NCBI RefSeq assembly: GCF_038397735.1 | Contig: NZ_CP151635.1 | Location: 3,534,001-3,598,000, forward strand | From: Microbacterium sp. LWH13-1.2 | GTDB taxonomy: Bacteria; Actinomycetota; Actinomycetes; Actinomycetales; Microbacteriaceae | Length of the DNA stretch: 64,000 nt | Reading direction: 5' to 3' | Part shown: positions 16,134 to 24,694 of the stretch, one piece after another | Layout: every line of letters starts with the position of its first letter | Numbering within the stretch: the stretch's first letter is position 1 | Translations under genes and position numbers: made by a program | Notes under the pieces: model-generated | The model's database searches: none | What the model saw: the letters and a program-made list of their open reading frames with translations, nothing else | Told to the model about the DNA's origin: nothing

Positions 16134-17318
16134 ATGACTGACGACCGCTCGTACACCCACCCGCACCCCTTCGACTCCCGCACGAGGTTCGACCTCGATC
16201 GCCCGGAGAGTCGCAAGTGGAGCCTGCATTCCGGGCACATCGGCGCCTGGGTCGCAGAGATGGACTTCGGCGTCGCGCCGGTGATCGCCGAGGCCATGCA
16301 TCGCGCGATCGACGAGGAGAACCTCGGATACCTGTCGCCTCCGCTTGCCGCTCGGTTGGGCGAGGCGACGGCCGACTGGATGCATGGCCAGTACGGGTGG
16401 GATGTCGACCCGGAGCGCGTGCACCCCGTGTCGGATGTCATGGCCGCTCTGCGCGTCGCGGTCGAGGAGTACGCGCCCGCCGGGTCGCCCGTGATCGTGC
16501 CGACTCCGGCATATATGCCGTTTCTGACATATCTTCCTGCGATCGGGCATCCGGTGATCGAGGTTCCCGGTGTCGAAGTGGATGGCCGCTGGCACCACGA
16601 CCTGCAGCGCATCGACGAAGCGTTCGCCGCGGGTGCCCGCACCCTCGTGCTCTGCAACCCGCACAACCCGACCGGAACCGTGGTCGAGCGCGCAGAGCTC
16701 GAAGCGCTCGCAGAGCTCGTCGAGCGGCACGGCGGTCGGGTGTTCGCGGATGAGATCCACGCGCCGCTGCGCTTCGGCGGCCGCCCCTTCATCCCTTATG
16801 CATCGCTGTCGGATGCGACCGCCGCGCACACCGTCACCGGCACGAGTGCGTCGAAGGCGTGGAACATCCCGGGGCTCAAGACGGCGCAGCTGATCACGTC
16901 GAACGATGCCGACCAGGAGCTCTATCGCCGCTTCGGCTTCTCGGTGCAGCACGGCGCCGCGACGCTCGGGGTGGTCGCGTCGACCGCCGCGTACCGCGAG
17001 GGCAAGCCCTGGCTCGATCACGTGCTCGACTACCTCGGCGGCTCACGCGAGCTCGTCGCATCGCTGGTCGCCGAGCATCTGCCCGGGGCGGTGTATCGCG
17101 AACCGGAGGCGACCTATATCGGCTGGATCGATGCTCGCGGCCTGGGTATCGACGGCCCACCCGCCGCATTCTTCCGTGAGCATGCGGGCGTCGTGCTGAC
17201 GGAGGGCGCGCTGCTCGGACACGGGTACGAGAACTTCGTCAGACTCGTGTTCGCGGCCCCGCGTCCGATCCTGCGCGAGGCCTTCGCCGCGATGGGAGTC
17301 GCCGTTCGCGACCGCTGA
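16134..17318 (+). CDS. MalY/PatB-type PLP-dependent cysteine-S-conjugate beta-lyase
   Basis: 394 residues. Class I/II aminotransferase fold with the MalY/PatB hallmarks: WVAEMDFGVAP at the start, PTPAYMPFLTY, LVLCNPHNPTGTV, VFADEIHAPL, and the PLP-lysine region GTSASKAWNIPGLKTA. These enzymes cleave C-S bonds (cystathionine, S-substituted cysteines) to thiol, pyruvate and ammonia; MalY also acts as a regulator in E. coli. ATG 16134 is favoured by GAGGA upstream; 16101 is possible. A paralogue lies convergently at 17517. Confidence 0.92.
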   Translation: MTDDRSYTHPHPFDSRTRFDLDRPESRKWSLHSGHIGAWVAEMDFGVAPVIAEAMHRAIDEENLGYLSPPLAARLGEATADWMHGQYGWDVDPERVHPVSDVMAALRVAVEEYAPAGSPVIVPTPAYMPFLTYLPAIGHPVIEVPGVEVDGRWHHDLQRIDEAFAAGARTLVLCNPHNPTGTVVERAELEALAELVERHGGRVFADEIHAPLRFGGRPFIPYASLSDATAAHTVTGTSASKAWNIPGLKTAQLITSNDADQELYRRFGFSVQHGAATLGVVASTAAYREGKPWLDHVLDYLGGSRELVASLVAEHLPGAVYREPEATYIGWIDARGLGIDGPPAAFFREHAGVVLTEGALLGHGYENFVRLVFAAPRPILREAFAAMGVAVRDR

Positions 17319-17463
17319 ACCGCCGCCCTGCGCTCGTGCTCAGACCGAGAAGATGCCGGGATGCCCAGTCGAGCCGCCGCGGCGGCGAACTCGACATCAA
17401 AGGTTCGCCTCGTGTTCGGGACGCCTCGCGTGCGTGGTCAGTTCTACCCCCAGAGCAGCCGTT

Positions 17464-17483
17464 TCGGGTGCGAAAGTGACCCC
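17464..17483 (-). repeat. Dispersed intergenic repeat copy (short)
   Basis: TCGGGTGCGAAAGTGACCCC, in the convergent gap between the two lyases, matches 18 of 20 positions of the complement of 55124-55143. It belongs to the same dispersed repeat family as the 18839 and 55126 copies. Confidence 0.4.
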
Positions 17484-17516
17484 TCAAGAAGCGGCGCGCA
17501 GGCGGCCGAACGGCGG

Positions 17517-18695
17517 CTAGGCGGAGACCGAGGCCCGCCCGGCGAGCGCAACGGCAATTCGTTCGACGGCCTCGACCATCACCGGACGGGGCAGCGCGAA
17601 CACGAAGCGCGTGTACCCGATGGCGGCCTCACCGCAGGCGGCGCCATCCGTCATCGCGACCCCCGCGTGCTCGCGGAACCATTCGCCGAGGTCACCCGTC
17701 AGCCCGGTCTCGCGGAAGTCGAGCAGGGCGATGTAGCTGCCCTCGGGTACGATCATCCGCACGCCGGGGAGCTTCTCCTCGACGAGCTGCGCCAGCATCC
17801 GCCGGTTGCCGTCGAGGTAGTCGACGACCTCGCCGAGCCACTCGCCGCCTGACGTGTAGGCGGCGGTGTTCGCGATGACGCCGAGGGTCGAGGTGCCGTG
17901 GCCGGGCCAGAATCCGAGGCGTTCCCAGAGCTCGGCATCCGCGTCGTTCGAGATGATCACCTGCGCGCACTTGAGGCCCGCGAGGTTCCACGCCTTCGAG
18001 GCGGAGGTCGCGGTGAACGTGTGGGCTGCGGCGGCATCCGACACCGAGGCGTAGGGGATGTGCCGGGCCGGGGCGTAGATGATCGGCGCGTGGATCTCGT
18101 CGGCGAACACCCGGCCGCCCGCGTCCGTCACGACCGACTCGATGGCGAGCAGCTCGTCCCGCGTCGCGACTGTGCCGAGGGGGTTGTGCGGGTTGCAGAG
18201 CACCAGCATCTCGCCGCCGTCGCGGAACGCCTGCGCCACGGCCTCCAGGTCCATGACCCAGCGTCCGTCGACCTCGATGCTCGGCACCTCGATGACGCGG
18301 CGGCCGCGCATCGGCGGAACCAGGAGGAACGGCATGTATGCGGGCGTCGGCACGATGATGGCCGAGCCGGGAGTGGTGAAGTTGTCGATCGCCAGCTCGA
18401 ATGCGGCGATCACATCGGGCACGTGGTGCACCCGCTCAGGAGCGATCTGCCAGCCGTACGAGTCGGAGTACCAGCGCGCCGTCGCCGCGGAGAGGTCCTT
18501 CGCCAGCTTCTCGGGCAGGTAGCCGGTGACGCCCAGGTCGAGAGCATCCTTCACCGCGGTGGTGACGGCAGGGGCGAGCCCGAAGTCCATCTCGGCGACG
18601 AAAGCGCCGATCATGTCGGGGAACGTCGTCCATTTCATGCTGCCCGCGTGGCGCAGGTCGTCGTGCGTGATGTGGTCGAACGTGCCGGAAGTCAT
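17517..18695 (-). CDS. MalY/PatB-type PLP-dependent beta-lyase/aminotransferase, second copy
   Basis: 392 residues, clearly paralogous to the product at 16134: FVAEMDFGLAP, PTPAYMPFLL, MLVLCNPHNPLGTV, VFADEIHAPII, TATSASKAWNLAGLKCAQ with the PLP lysine, and EHAGVAMTDGAACG near the end. The two differ enough (for example PHNPLG against PHNPTG) to suggest different substrates rather than a recent duplication. Start ATG 18695 with GGAAGGA upstream. It is convergent with its paralogue and divergent from gnd. Confidence 0.92.
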   Translation of the reverse strand: MTSGTFDHITHDDLRHAGSMKWTTFPDMIGAFVAEMDFGLAPAVTTAVKDALDLGVTGYLPEKLAKDLSAATARWYSDSYGWQIAPERVHHVPDVIAAFELAIDNFTTPGSAIIVPTPAYMPFLLVPPMRGRRVIEVPSIEVDGRWVMDLEAVAQAFRDGGEMLVLCNPHNPLGTVATRDELLAIESVVTDAGGRVFADEIHAPIIYAPARHIPYASVSDAAAAHTFTATSASKAWNLAGLKCAQVIISNDADAELWERLGFWPGHGTSTLGVIANTAAYTSGGEWLGEVVDYLDGNRRMLAQLVEEKLPGVRMIVPEGSYIALLDFRETGLTGDLGEWFREHAGVAMTDGAACGEAAIGYTRFVFALPRPVMVEAVERIAVALAGRASVSA

Positions 18696-18733
18696 TCTTC
18701 AATCCTTCCACCGGTGAGATGCGCGCGGGCGAT

Positions 18734-18817
18734 GCACGGCTTCGGATGTCGGGTCGAGAAACGCCGAGAGAGCGACGGCATCCACCGGCCAGTCGGGCGT
18801 CGGATCCGAAGCCGTGC
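18734..18817. repeat. 14-bp inverted repeat flanking about 56 bp
   Basis: GCACGGCTTCGGAT (18734-18747) is the exact complement of 18804-18817. Size and layout resemble the element at 13126-13211, but the arm sequences differ. It lies in the divergent promoter region of the PatB-like gene and gnd, 38 nt upstream of the lyase start. Confidence 0.5.
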
Positions 18818-18838
18818 CAATGGGCGCGATGCGTGCGG

Positions 18839-18892
18839 AGCCAGTTCCGCATCGGAAACCGACGTCGCGGATGCACAACTGGCCCCGCACGA
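18839..18892 (+). repeat. Dispersed intergenic repeat copy
   Basis: This stretch (GCCAGTTCCGCATCGGAAAC, then GGATGCACAACTGGCCCCGC) aligns along its length with 55126-55178 (GCCAGTTTCGCACCCGATAC, then GGATGCGGAAGTGGCCCGGC). It contains a local hairpin TGCGGA-6-TCCGCA just before and at its start. Confidence 0.45.
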
Positions 18893-18987
18893 GAGCACAC
18901 ACCCCCGCCACACCATTGAGCACCCACCTCGACCGTGCCAGGATTGCCCCGACTCGGCTCACCGGGGGCGGGGACGAAGGGATTCTC

Positions 18988-20049
18988 ATGCAGCTGGCGA
19001 TGATCGGACTCGGTCGGATGGGTGCCAACATCGTGCGCCGCCTCATGCGGGCGGGGCACGAGTGCGTGGTCTACGACGTGAACGCCGATGCGGTGCAGGC
19101 GCTGGTCGCCGAAGGGGCCACAGGTGCCGACAGCATGGCTAACCTCGCGTCGAAGCTCGAGGCGCCGAGGGCCGTGTGGATGATGGTGCCCGCCTCGCTC
19201 ACCGGATCCGTCGCCGACCAGGTCGCGGAGGTGCTCGACGCGGGCGACATCCTGATCGACGGCGGCAACTCGAACTACCGCGACGACGTCCGGCGAGCGA
19301 AGGCCTTCCGCGAGCGCGGCATCCACTACGTCGACGTGGGCACGAGCGGTGGCGTCTTCGGGCTCGACCGCGGGTACTGCCTGATGGTCGGCGGGCCGGA
19401 TGAGGCCGTGCAGCGCATCGAGCCGGTGCTGAAGACGATCGCTCCGGGTGTGGGCGAGATCGAGCGCACGCCCGGTCGCACGGGAGACCTCACGCCGGAG
19501 GAGCAGGGGTATCTGCACTGCGGTCCGTCGGGTGCGGGGCACTTCGTGAAGATGGTGCACAACGGCATCGAGTACGGCATCATGGCGTCGATCGCCGAGG
19601 GCCTCAACCTGCTGCACAACGCGGATGCCGGAGTGCGCGAAGCCGAGCATTCCGCCGAGATCGCCCCGCTGGAGGAGCCGGAGTTCTACCAGTTCCCGAT
19701 CGACACCTCGAAGGTCGCTGAGCTGTGGCGCCGCGGGTCGGTCATCTCGTCGTGGCTGCTCGATCTGACCGCTGCCGCGCTCGCCGAGAATCCCAAGCTC
19801 GACGGTCTCGCCGGCCGCGTGTCCGACTCGGGCGAGGGTCGCTGGACGGTCAAGGCCGCGGTCGACGTGGGGGTGCCCGTGCCGGTGCTCGCGGCATCCT
19901 TATTCGAGCGCTTCGCCTCGAGGGACGAAGACCGCTTCGCGAACCAGGTGCTGTCGGCGATGCGTCTGCAGTTCGGCGGGCACCAGGAGCTGCCCGCCGG
20001 AGACGTGCTCGAGGCGGGATCGCGCAAGGCGGAGTCCGACAGTGCCTGA
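18988..20049 (+). CDS. gnd: 6-phosphogluconate dehydrogenase, decarboxylating (short, NAD-type)
   Basis: 353 residues, the length expected of the GntZ/YqeC-like short form rather than the 470-residue NADP form. NAD fold GLGRMGANIVRRLMRAGHE; VDVGTSGGVFGLDRGYCLMV and HCGPSGAGHFVKMVHNGIEY are the substrate and catalytic motifs (Lys and Asn/Glu). It converts 6-phosphogluconate to ribulose 5-phosphate and CO2. ATG 18988 follows GAAGG. The next gene overlaps by 8 nt. Confidence 0.95.
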   Translation: MQLAMIGLGRMGANIVRRLMRAGHECVVYDVNADAVQALVAEGATGADSMANLASKLEAPRAVWMMVPASLTGSVADQVAEVLDAGDILIDGGNSNYRDDVRRAKAFRERGIHYVDVGTSGGVFGLDRGYCLMVGGPDEAVQRIEPVLKTIAPGVGEIERTPGRTGDLTPEEQGYLHCGPSGAGHFVKMVHNGIEYGIMASIAEGLNLLHNADAGVREAEHSAEIAPLEEPEFYQFPIDTSKVAELWRRGSVISSWLLDLTAAALAENPKLDGLAGRVSDSGEGRWTVKAAVDVGVPVPVLAASLFERFASRDEDRFANQVLSAMRLQFGGHQELPAGDVLEAGSRKAESDSA

Positions 20050-20551
20050 CCCAGACGCGGTCGTTGCGCGAGCGGAGCGAGACGAAACGCCCGTCCGCAT
20101 AGCGAGCTCCGCGGATGCCGAGAGCATCGCCGAGCTCCTTCACGCCTTCAACACCGAGTTCGACACCGAGACGCCCGGTGTCGCGGTGCTCGCGAAACGC
20201 CTGCGCACCCTGCTCACCGAATCCTCGACGTTCGCCGTTCTCGGCGGAGATCCGGCGGTCGGGGTGGCTCTGGTGACGCTCCGCCCGAACGTGTGGTCGG
20301 ACGGTCCGGTCGCGCTGCTCGACGAGATGTACGTCGCGCCCGAGCAACGCGGCGGTGGCGTGGGCAGCGCGATCCTGCGGCGGATGGTCGAGATCTGCCG
20401 CGAGCTCGGAGTCGCAGCGATCGAGATCAACGTCGACGAATCGGATGCCGGGGCGATGCGCTTCTACGAACGGCACGGCTTCAGCGGCACCGACCCGGAC
20501 TCGGGCGAGCGAGCGGTCTACTTCTACCGGGCGTTGGGAGGCGGCGGGTAG
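20042..20551 (+). CDS. GNAT-family N-acetyltransferase
   Basis: 169 residues, starting at GTG 20042 inside the end of gnd. The acetyl-CoA loop is YVAPEQRGGGVGSAILRRMV, followed by AIEINVDESDAGAMRFYERHGF, the usual GNAT motif A and B order. The target is unknown. The overlap with gnd suggests co-transcription but not a shared pathway. Confidence 0.9.
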   Translation: MPDPDAVVARAERDETPVRIASSADAESIAELLHAFNTEFDTETPGVAVLAKRLRTLLTESSTFAVLGGDPAVGVALVTLRPNVWSDGPVALLDEMYVAPEQRGGGVGSAILRRMVEICRELGVAAIEINVDESDAGAMRFYERHGFSGTDPDSGERAVYFYRALGGGG

Positions 20552-20585
20552 ACGGCGTGCAGATCCCGGTGGCTATCCTGGCGCC

Positions 20586-20750
20586 ATGGATCCTTTCCTC
20601 TTCGTGGTGCTCCTCTATGTCGGCGGCTTCCTCATCAGCCTGCTCATCCTGTGGTTCGTCATCTACACGGCCGTGCGCGCAGCGCTGACGTCGCACCGGC
20701 AGGCGATGGCGGACGAGAGGCGACCGGCGCAGCGCTACGTCGCCCACTGA
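20586..20750 (+). CDS. Small single-pass membrane protein
   Basis: 54 residues: one long N-terminal helix (FLFVVLLYVGGFLISLLILW) and a charged cytoplasmic tail (SHRQAMADERRPAQRYVAH). A TATCCT box at 20574-20579 lies 6 nt before the ATG, so the transcript is probably leaderless. Next to two acetyltransferase genes. No recognised family. Confidence 0.6.
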   Translation: MDPFLFVVLLYVGGFLISLLILWFVIYTAVRAALTSHRQAMADERRPAQRYVAH

Positions 20751-20751
20751 C

Positions 20752-21291
20752 GTGAACGGGGTCTTCGTCGTCACACTCGGAGGTCGTGAAGCGACTGGAC
20801 TCGACTCCGAGGTTCTCGAAATCTGGTCCGATGTGTTCGGAGCGGTAGAGGATGCAGACGACTGGCGAACATCGATCTGGGAGCGCCATCGATCGCGGGC
20901 GGGCTTCCGCCTGGTTACCGCGCGCGAGGGCGATCGGTTGGTCGGGTTCGCGTGGGGGTACACGGGTGAGCGAGGGCAGTACTGGTCGGACCTCATTTCA
21001 CGCGAGCTCGGCCCGCGCGTCGATGAGTGGATCGGCGGCCATTTCGAGTTCGTCGAGCTCGCGGTGATACCGCACGCTCGTGGTCGCGGTATCGGTCGAG
21101 CATTGCACGATGCGCTCCTCGCCGATCTGCCGCATGAGCGTGCGCTCTTGTCGACGTCTGCCCGGGCAGACGATCCGGCCGTTCGTCTTTACTCGTCGTG
21201 CGGGTGGGGGTCGCTCGGAACGTATGGCGAAGATCGGCAGGTCATGGGCCGCGCCCTTCGATCGCGAGGCGAAAACGACGGCTTCTGTTGA
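20752..21291 (+). CDS. GNAT-family N-acetyltransferase
   Basis: 179 residues, GTG start one nucleotide after the previous stop. VELAVIPHARGRGIGRALHD is the acetyl-CoA binding motif A, and RADDPAVRLYSSCGWGSLG is motif B. The N-terminus (DWRTSIWERHRSRAGFRLV) resembles small actinobacterial acetyltransferases. Acceptor unknown. Confidence 0.88.
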   Translation: MNGVFVVTLGGREATGLDSEVLEIWSDVFGAVEDADDWRTSIWERHRSRAGFRLVTAREGDRLVGFAWGYTGERGQYWSDLISRELGPRVDEWIGGHFEFVELAVIPHARGRGIGRALHDALLADLPHERALLSTSARADDPAVRLYSSCGWGSLGTYGEDRQVMGRALRSRGENDGFC

Positions 21292-21342
21292 GAGGCATGC
21301 CCTGACTGTTGCATCGGGTCCGAACGCACCTGCATCCGCTCA

Positions 21343-22293
21343 TCAGTCGCAAGCGATGCCGTCTCCGTCGCGGTCGAGGTCGTAGATGTCGCTGCCGATG
21401 ATCGTGACAGGACCCTGGGTGTAGGAAGGCCCGTTGCCACTGCCGCCCGCGCAGTCCACGTCGGTGTCGATCGGAACGCAGGCTCCCGCGTAGTTCGGGT
21501 CGCATCCGCCGCCGCCCTGCTGCACCAGCGGGACGGGTGCTGCCACCGGAGCGGGAGCCTTGCTGCCGATCGAGGTCACCTCGTTCACCGGGGCGGTCTT
21601 CACGACCTCGCTGACGACCTCACGGGACACCTCGACGCCGTCGACGAGTGTCACACGGTAGGTGATCACCGTGACGCCGTTCACCCCGACCGTGGTCACG
21701 GCGCTCGTGCCTTGAAGGCTCAGCGGGTCGTCGGCCGTCGTCTGCACGAATGGGACGACGACCTCTTCAGACACGGTGTCGAAGGTCGTCGGGGTCGGTG
21801 TGGGAGTCGGACTCGGCTTCGGAGTCGTTGTCGGCACGGCAGCGAAGGGCTTCGGGCTGGAGGCGGTCGGAGCCTCGGCGCCACCCGTGCTCGCGCTCGC
21901 GATGCCGCCGCCGGTGACGAGCAGCGCTGCCAGGCCGAGGGCCACCAGGCCGGACGGGCGCGATCGGAGTCCGAGGGCAGGCAGCGGGCGTGCCAGCAAG
22001 ACGATCAGCCCCACTGCGACCACCGCGGTCACTGCGAGGACGATCGCGATCGGAGACAGCCGCGCCAGCATCCCGCCGACAACGAGTGCGCTGACGATGA
22101 TTCCGGTCGTGCGCCATCCGGTGCGTCGTCTGGCCGGTGCGGATGCTGTGGGGGCCGCGACCGTCGTGAGCTGCGTCGTCACGGCCGCGGCCGGCGAGGG
22201 CGCTGTGGCGCCCGTCCATCGCACGCCGTCCCACCAGCGCAGCTGATTCGGATTCTCAGGATCGGGATGCCAGGCGGCAGGCGGCTGAGACAT
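21343..22293 (-). CDS. DUF2510/G5/excalibur membrane-anchored surface protein
   Basis: 316 residues. An N-terminal DUF2510 (AAWHPDPENPNQLRWWDGVR) is followed by a cluster of hydrophobic helices (about residues 60-145), then a Pro/Thr linker, a G5 domain (TFDTVSEEVVVPFVQTTADD to EVVSEVVKTAPVNEV, about 165-245) and a C-terminal excalibur calcium-binding motif (YDLDRDGDGIACD) with paired cysteines. G5 domains bind cell-wall glycans or zinc, and excalibur binds calcium, so an outer-surface wall-associated role is likely. Confidence 0.9.
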   Translation of the reverse strand: MSQPPAAWHPDPENPNQLRWWDGVRWTGATAPSPAAAVTTQLTTVAAPTASAPARRRTGWRTTGIIVSALVVGGMLARLSPIAIVLAVTAVVAVGLIVLLARPLPALGLRSRPSGLVALGLAALLVTGGGIASASTGGAEAPTASSPKPFAAVPTTTPKPSPTPTPTPTTFDTVSEEVVVPFVQTTADDPLSLQGTSAVTTVGVNGVTVITYRVTLVDGVEVSREVVSEVVKTAPVNEVTSIGSKAPAPVAAPVPLVQQGGGGCDPNYAGACVPIDTDVDCAGGSGNGPSYTQGPVTIIGSDIYDLDRDGDGIACD

Positions 22294-22431
22294 GAAGAGT
22301 TCCCCTCGACTGTGAGGCGACGAATCGCCGGCGCCCCCAGAGCGCCACTGCCTGTATACCGGTACGTCGGTGCGCCCGACAACTGTCGAATCTGAAACGT
22401 GATGATGCCTGTTCGGTGGTGGCGGCCGGCA

Positions 22432-22929
22432 CTACTCGCGGGTCGTGGTCAGCTTCGAGCGATACTCCGAGACTGCCTGAACGATCTGGCCGACGACGTG
22501 TCGCAGTTCGCCCGTTTGACGCTCCCTTTCGTCGCCATCTCCGCACTCGAGGAGAGCGCTGATCAGTGCATCTTTCGCGCGTTGACGGTCGATTCCCTCG
22601 GCCACCTCGAAAGCGAGCACGTCGAAGTCCCGCTCGTCGTATCGAGACAGGGTGGCCCGTACGCGTCCGATCGTGGGGTCGTCGCTCGTCAGGTGCAGAT
22701 ATGCCCGCAACTCCGGATCGAATCCCGTTCCGCCGATGTGCGCGATCTCCGCAGTGGCGGTGTCGAGCCAGACATACAGCCACGATCTGTCGGGACGAAT
22801 GCGACCACTCCGAACGGCGATGACACGAGGGTGGGGGAGATTCATCCGCCCACGATATTCCCTGCCTGCGATGACTTGTGCGACGGCGGGGTGTCGGCCC
22901 CGGAGGCTCGCCAGTACCTTAGTGCGCAT
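22432..22929 (-). CDS. Hypothetical protein
   Basis: 165 residues from ATG 22929, or about 137 from ATG 22845 (MNLPHPRVIAV). Neither has a strong Shine-Dalgarno. The core WLYVWLDTATAEIAHIGGTG and FDPELRAYLHL faintly recalls a GIY-YIG-like strand pattern, but the catalytic Tyr/Arg set is not evident. The C-terminal half is helical (RQRAKDALISALLECGDGDE). Family not recognised. Confidence 0.65.
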   Translation of the reverse strand: MRTKVLASLRGRHPAVAQVIAGREYRGRMNLPHPRVIAVRSGRIRPDRSWLYVWLDTATAEIAHIGGTGFDPELRAYLHLTSDDPTIGRVRATLSRYDERDFDVLAFEVAEGIDRQRAKDALISALLECGDGDERERQTGELRHVVGQIVQAVSEYRSKLTTTRE

Positions 22930-22969
22930 CCCACGTCACCCACCGCCCGTATCGAAGGAGATCGGCGAG

Positions 22970-23536
22970 ATGAGACCACTGCGCTACGCGATCAACGTCA
23001 CGCTCGACGGCTGCGTGCATCACGAGGCGGGCGTCGCTCCCGATGAGGAGCTGATGGGCTTCTGGACGGCGGAGCGAGCGGATGCCGTCATCTACGGCCG
23101 AACGACCTACGAGATGATGGAGGGCGCCTGGCGGCGTCCGGAATCGGGGGTGTGGCCCGACTGGATGGATGAGTGGGAGATCCCGTTCGCCGATGCCCTC
23201 GACCGCGTGCCGAAGCATGTGGTGTCGAGCACGCTGGAGTCGGTCGACTGGAACGCCGAGCTGGTGTCCGGCGATCTGGGCGACGCCGTCCGACGGCTGA
23301 AGGACCAGCCGGGCGAGGGGTTGTCGGTGGGTGGCGTGAGCTTGCCGCTCGCGCTCGCCGAGCTGGGGTTGATCGACGAGTACATCTTCGTCGTGCATCC
23401 GATCATCGCCGGGCACGGTCCCAGGCTGCTCGACGGCCTGAGCGAGCGCCTTGCGCTCGAACACATCGAACGACGGGAGTTCGCATCGGGAGCGGTCGTG
23501 CAGCGATATCGACCGGTGTTGGACCCCCTGCCCTGA
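22970..23536 (+). CDS. RibD C-terminal/dihydrofolate reductase-like protein
   Basis: 188 residues with GAAGGAG upstream. It has the DHFR/RibD_C fold motifs of the YyaP/YwjB group: LRYAINVTLDGCVHHEAG, ADAVIYGRTTYEMMEGAWR, LSVGGVSLPLALAELGLIDE, and VHPIIAGHGPRLLDG. Such proteins are NADPH-dependent reductases of unknown substrate and are not folate enzymes by default. Confidence 0.9.
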   Translation: MRPLRYAINVTLDGCVHHEAGVAPDEELMGFWTAERADAVIYGRTTYEMMEGAWRRPESGVWPDWMDEWEIPFADALDRVPKHVVSSTLESVDWNAELVSGDLGDAVRRLKDQPGEGLSVGGVSLPLALAELGLIDEYIFVVHPIIAGHGPRLLDGLSERLALEHIERREFASGAVVQRYRPVLDPLP

Positions 23537-23581
23537 GCCTGCACGCTGCCCGGGGGCGCCGCACCCGATCCGGCGTCGCCG

Positions 23582-24478
23582 TCAACAGGGCCGCGTGCCG
23601 CCCATGCCGTTATCCACGACGCAGCCTCCGGAGCCGCCGACCTGTCCGCCACCGGGAGGGCCGCCGCCGCCGGGCTTCGTACCTCCGCTGTTGGCAGGGG
23701 GCCTGCTGCCGCCGTTGTTGTTGCTCGATCCGCCGTTGCTGCCGCCGTTGCTGTTCGCGTTCTGCTGGCGGGCAGCTTCCTCGGACGCGAGGCGTCGCGC
23801 TTCCTCCTCAGCGAGGCGTGCGGCCTCGGCTTCGGCAGCGAGACGAGCGGCCTCGATCTCGGCGGCGATGCGAGCGGTTTCCTCAGCTTGGAACACGGCG
23901 AAGTCCTCGGTGAGCGTCGTGGTCGTCTCATCGAGCGCAGCCGCATCGGCAGTGGCTTCCGTCGCCAGTTTCGTGAGGGCGGCGGCCTCATCACGGTCAG
24001 TGCATTCGTCGGGGATGACGACATTCGAGAGCTCGACGCTGGCATCGGTGACAGCCGCGATCTGCTCGGCACCGCTCGAGCGTGCGGGGACGGCGTCGAC
24101 TGCCTCCTGGGCGGGGACACCCTCGCTGGCTTCGACCGCCTCGATGGCGTCGACGGCTTCCGCCCCGGGGCGGTCGGCGTAGTTCGCGCTGATCCACCCG
24201 TCCGTGTCGGGGAGCGCGGTGATGGCGACGGACTCGAGTGCGTTCTCGGCGTCGGCGACAGACTCGGTGGCGGTCTTGGCAGCTGCGGCTCCGGACTTGA
24301 GTGCGACTGTGCACTGGCGAAGAGTCTCCTCGGCCTCCGCCTGGGCTACGGCAACCGAGGTCGCGGTGATTCCACCGGCGAGCACGACCGCCGCAACGGC
24401 AATGAGCGCGATGGTGCGCTTCTTCGAGCGGCGCTTCACTGCCGGTGCCTCCGACGGGCTGCTGATCTCGTCAGACAC
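23582..24478 (-). CDS. Membrane-anchored coiled-coil protein with Gly-rich Cys-ended tail
   Basis: About 298 residues from GTG 24478 (MSDEISSPSEAPAVKRRSKK), preferred because AGGAG stands 6 nt upstream; 24499 is possible. After the basic stretch comes one helix (TIALIAVAAVVLAGGITATS), then an extracytoplasmic helical region, a long charged coiled coil around residues 190-245 (EAARLAAEAEAARLAEEEAR) and a Gly/Asn/Pro-rich tail ending GGCVVDNGMGGTRPC. Similar proteins occur in Microbacteriaceae. Function unknown. Confidence 0.8.
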   Translation of the reverse strand: MSDEISSPSEAPAVKRRSKKRTIALIAVAAVVLAGGITATSVAVAQAEAEETLRQCTVALKSGAAAAKTATESVADAENALESVAITALPDTDGWISANYADRPGAEAVDAIEAVEASEGVPAQEAVDAVPARSSGAEQIAAVTDASVELSNVVIPDECTDRDEAAALTKLATEATADAAALDETTTTLTEDFAVFQAEETARIAAEIEAARLAAEAEAARLAEEEARRLASEEAARQQNANSNGGSNGGSSNNNGGSRPPANSGGTKPGGGGPPGGGQVGGSGGCVVDNGMGGTRPC

Positions 24479-24694
24479 GGTCGTCTCCTGGGTGGACATC
24501 TGAAACGGGAGTACGGGGAGCATGCGCACGTCATCACGCAGCGCAGAAAGCACGTTCTCATTGCTTTACGAGGGTTTTCACCTACCCGTACTGTGCAAAC
24601 TTATCGGTCTTCGCGATGCTCGTCACACGCCAACGCCCATACCCTCGCCTGGCCAGCGGAGGTGAAACCGCTCCTACCTGGTTAGCCTGTTCTA

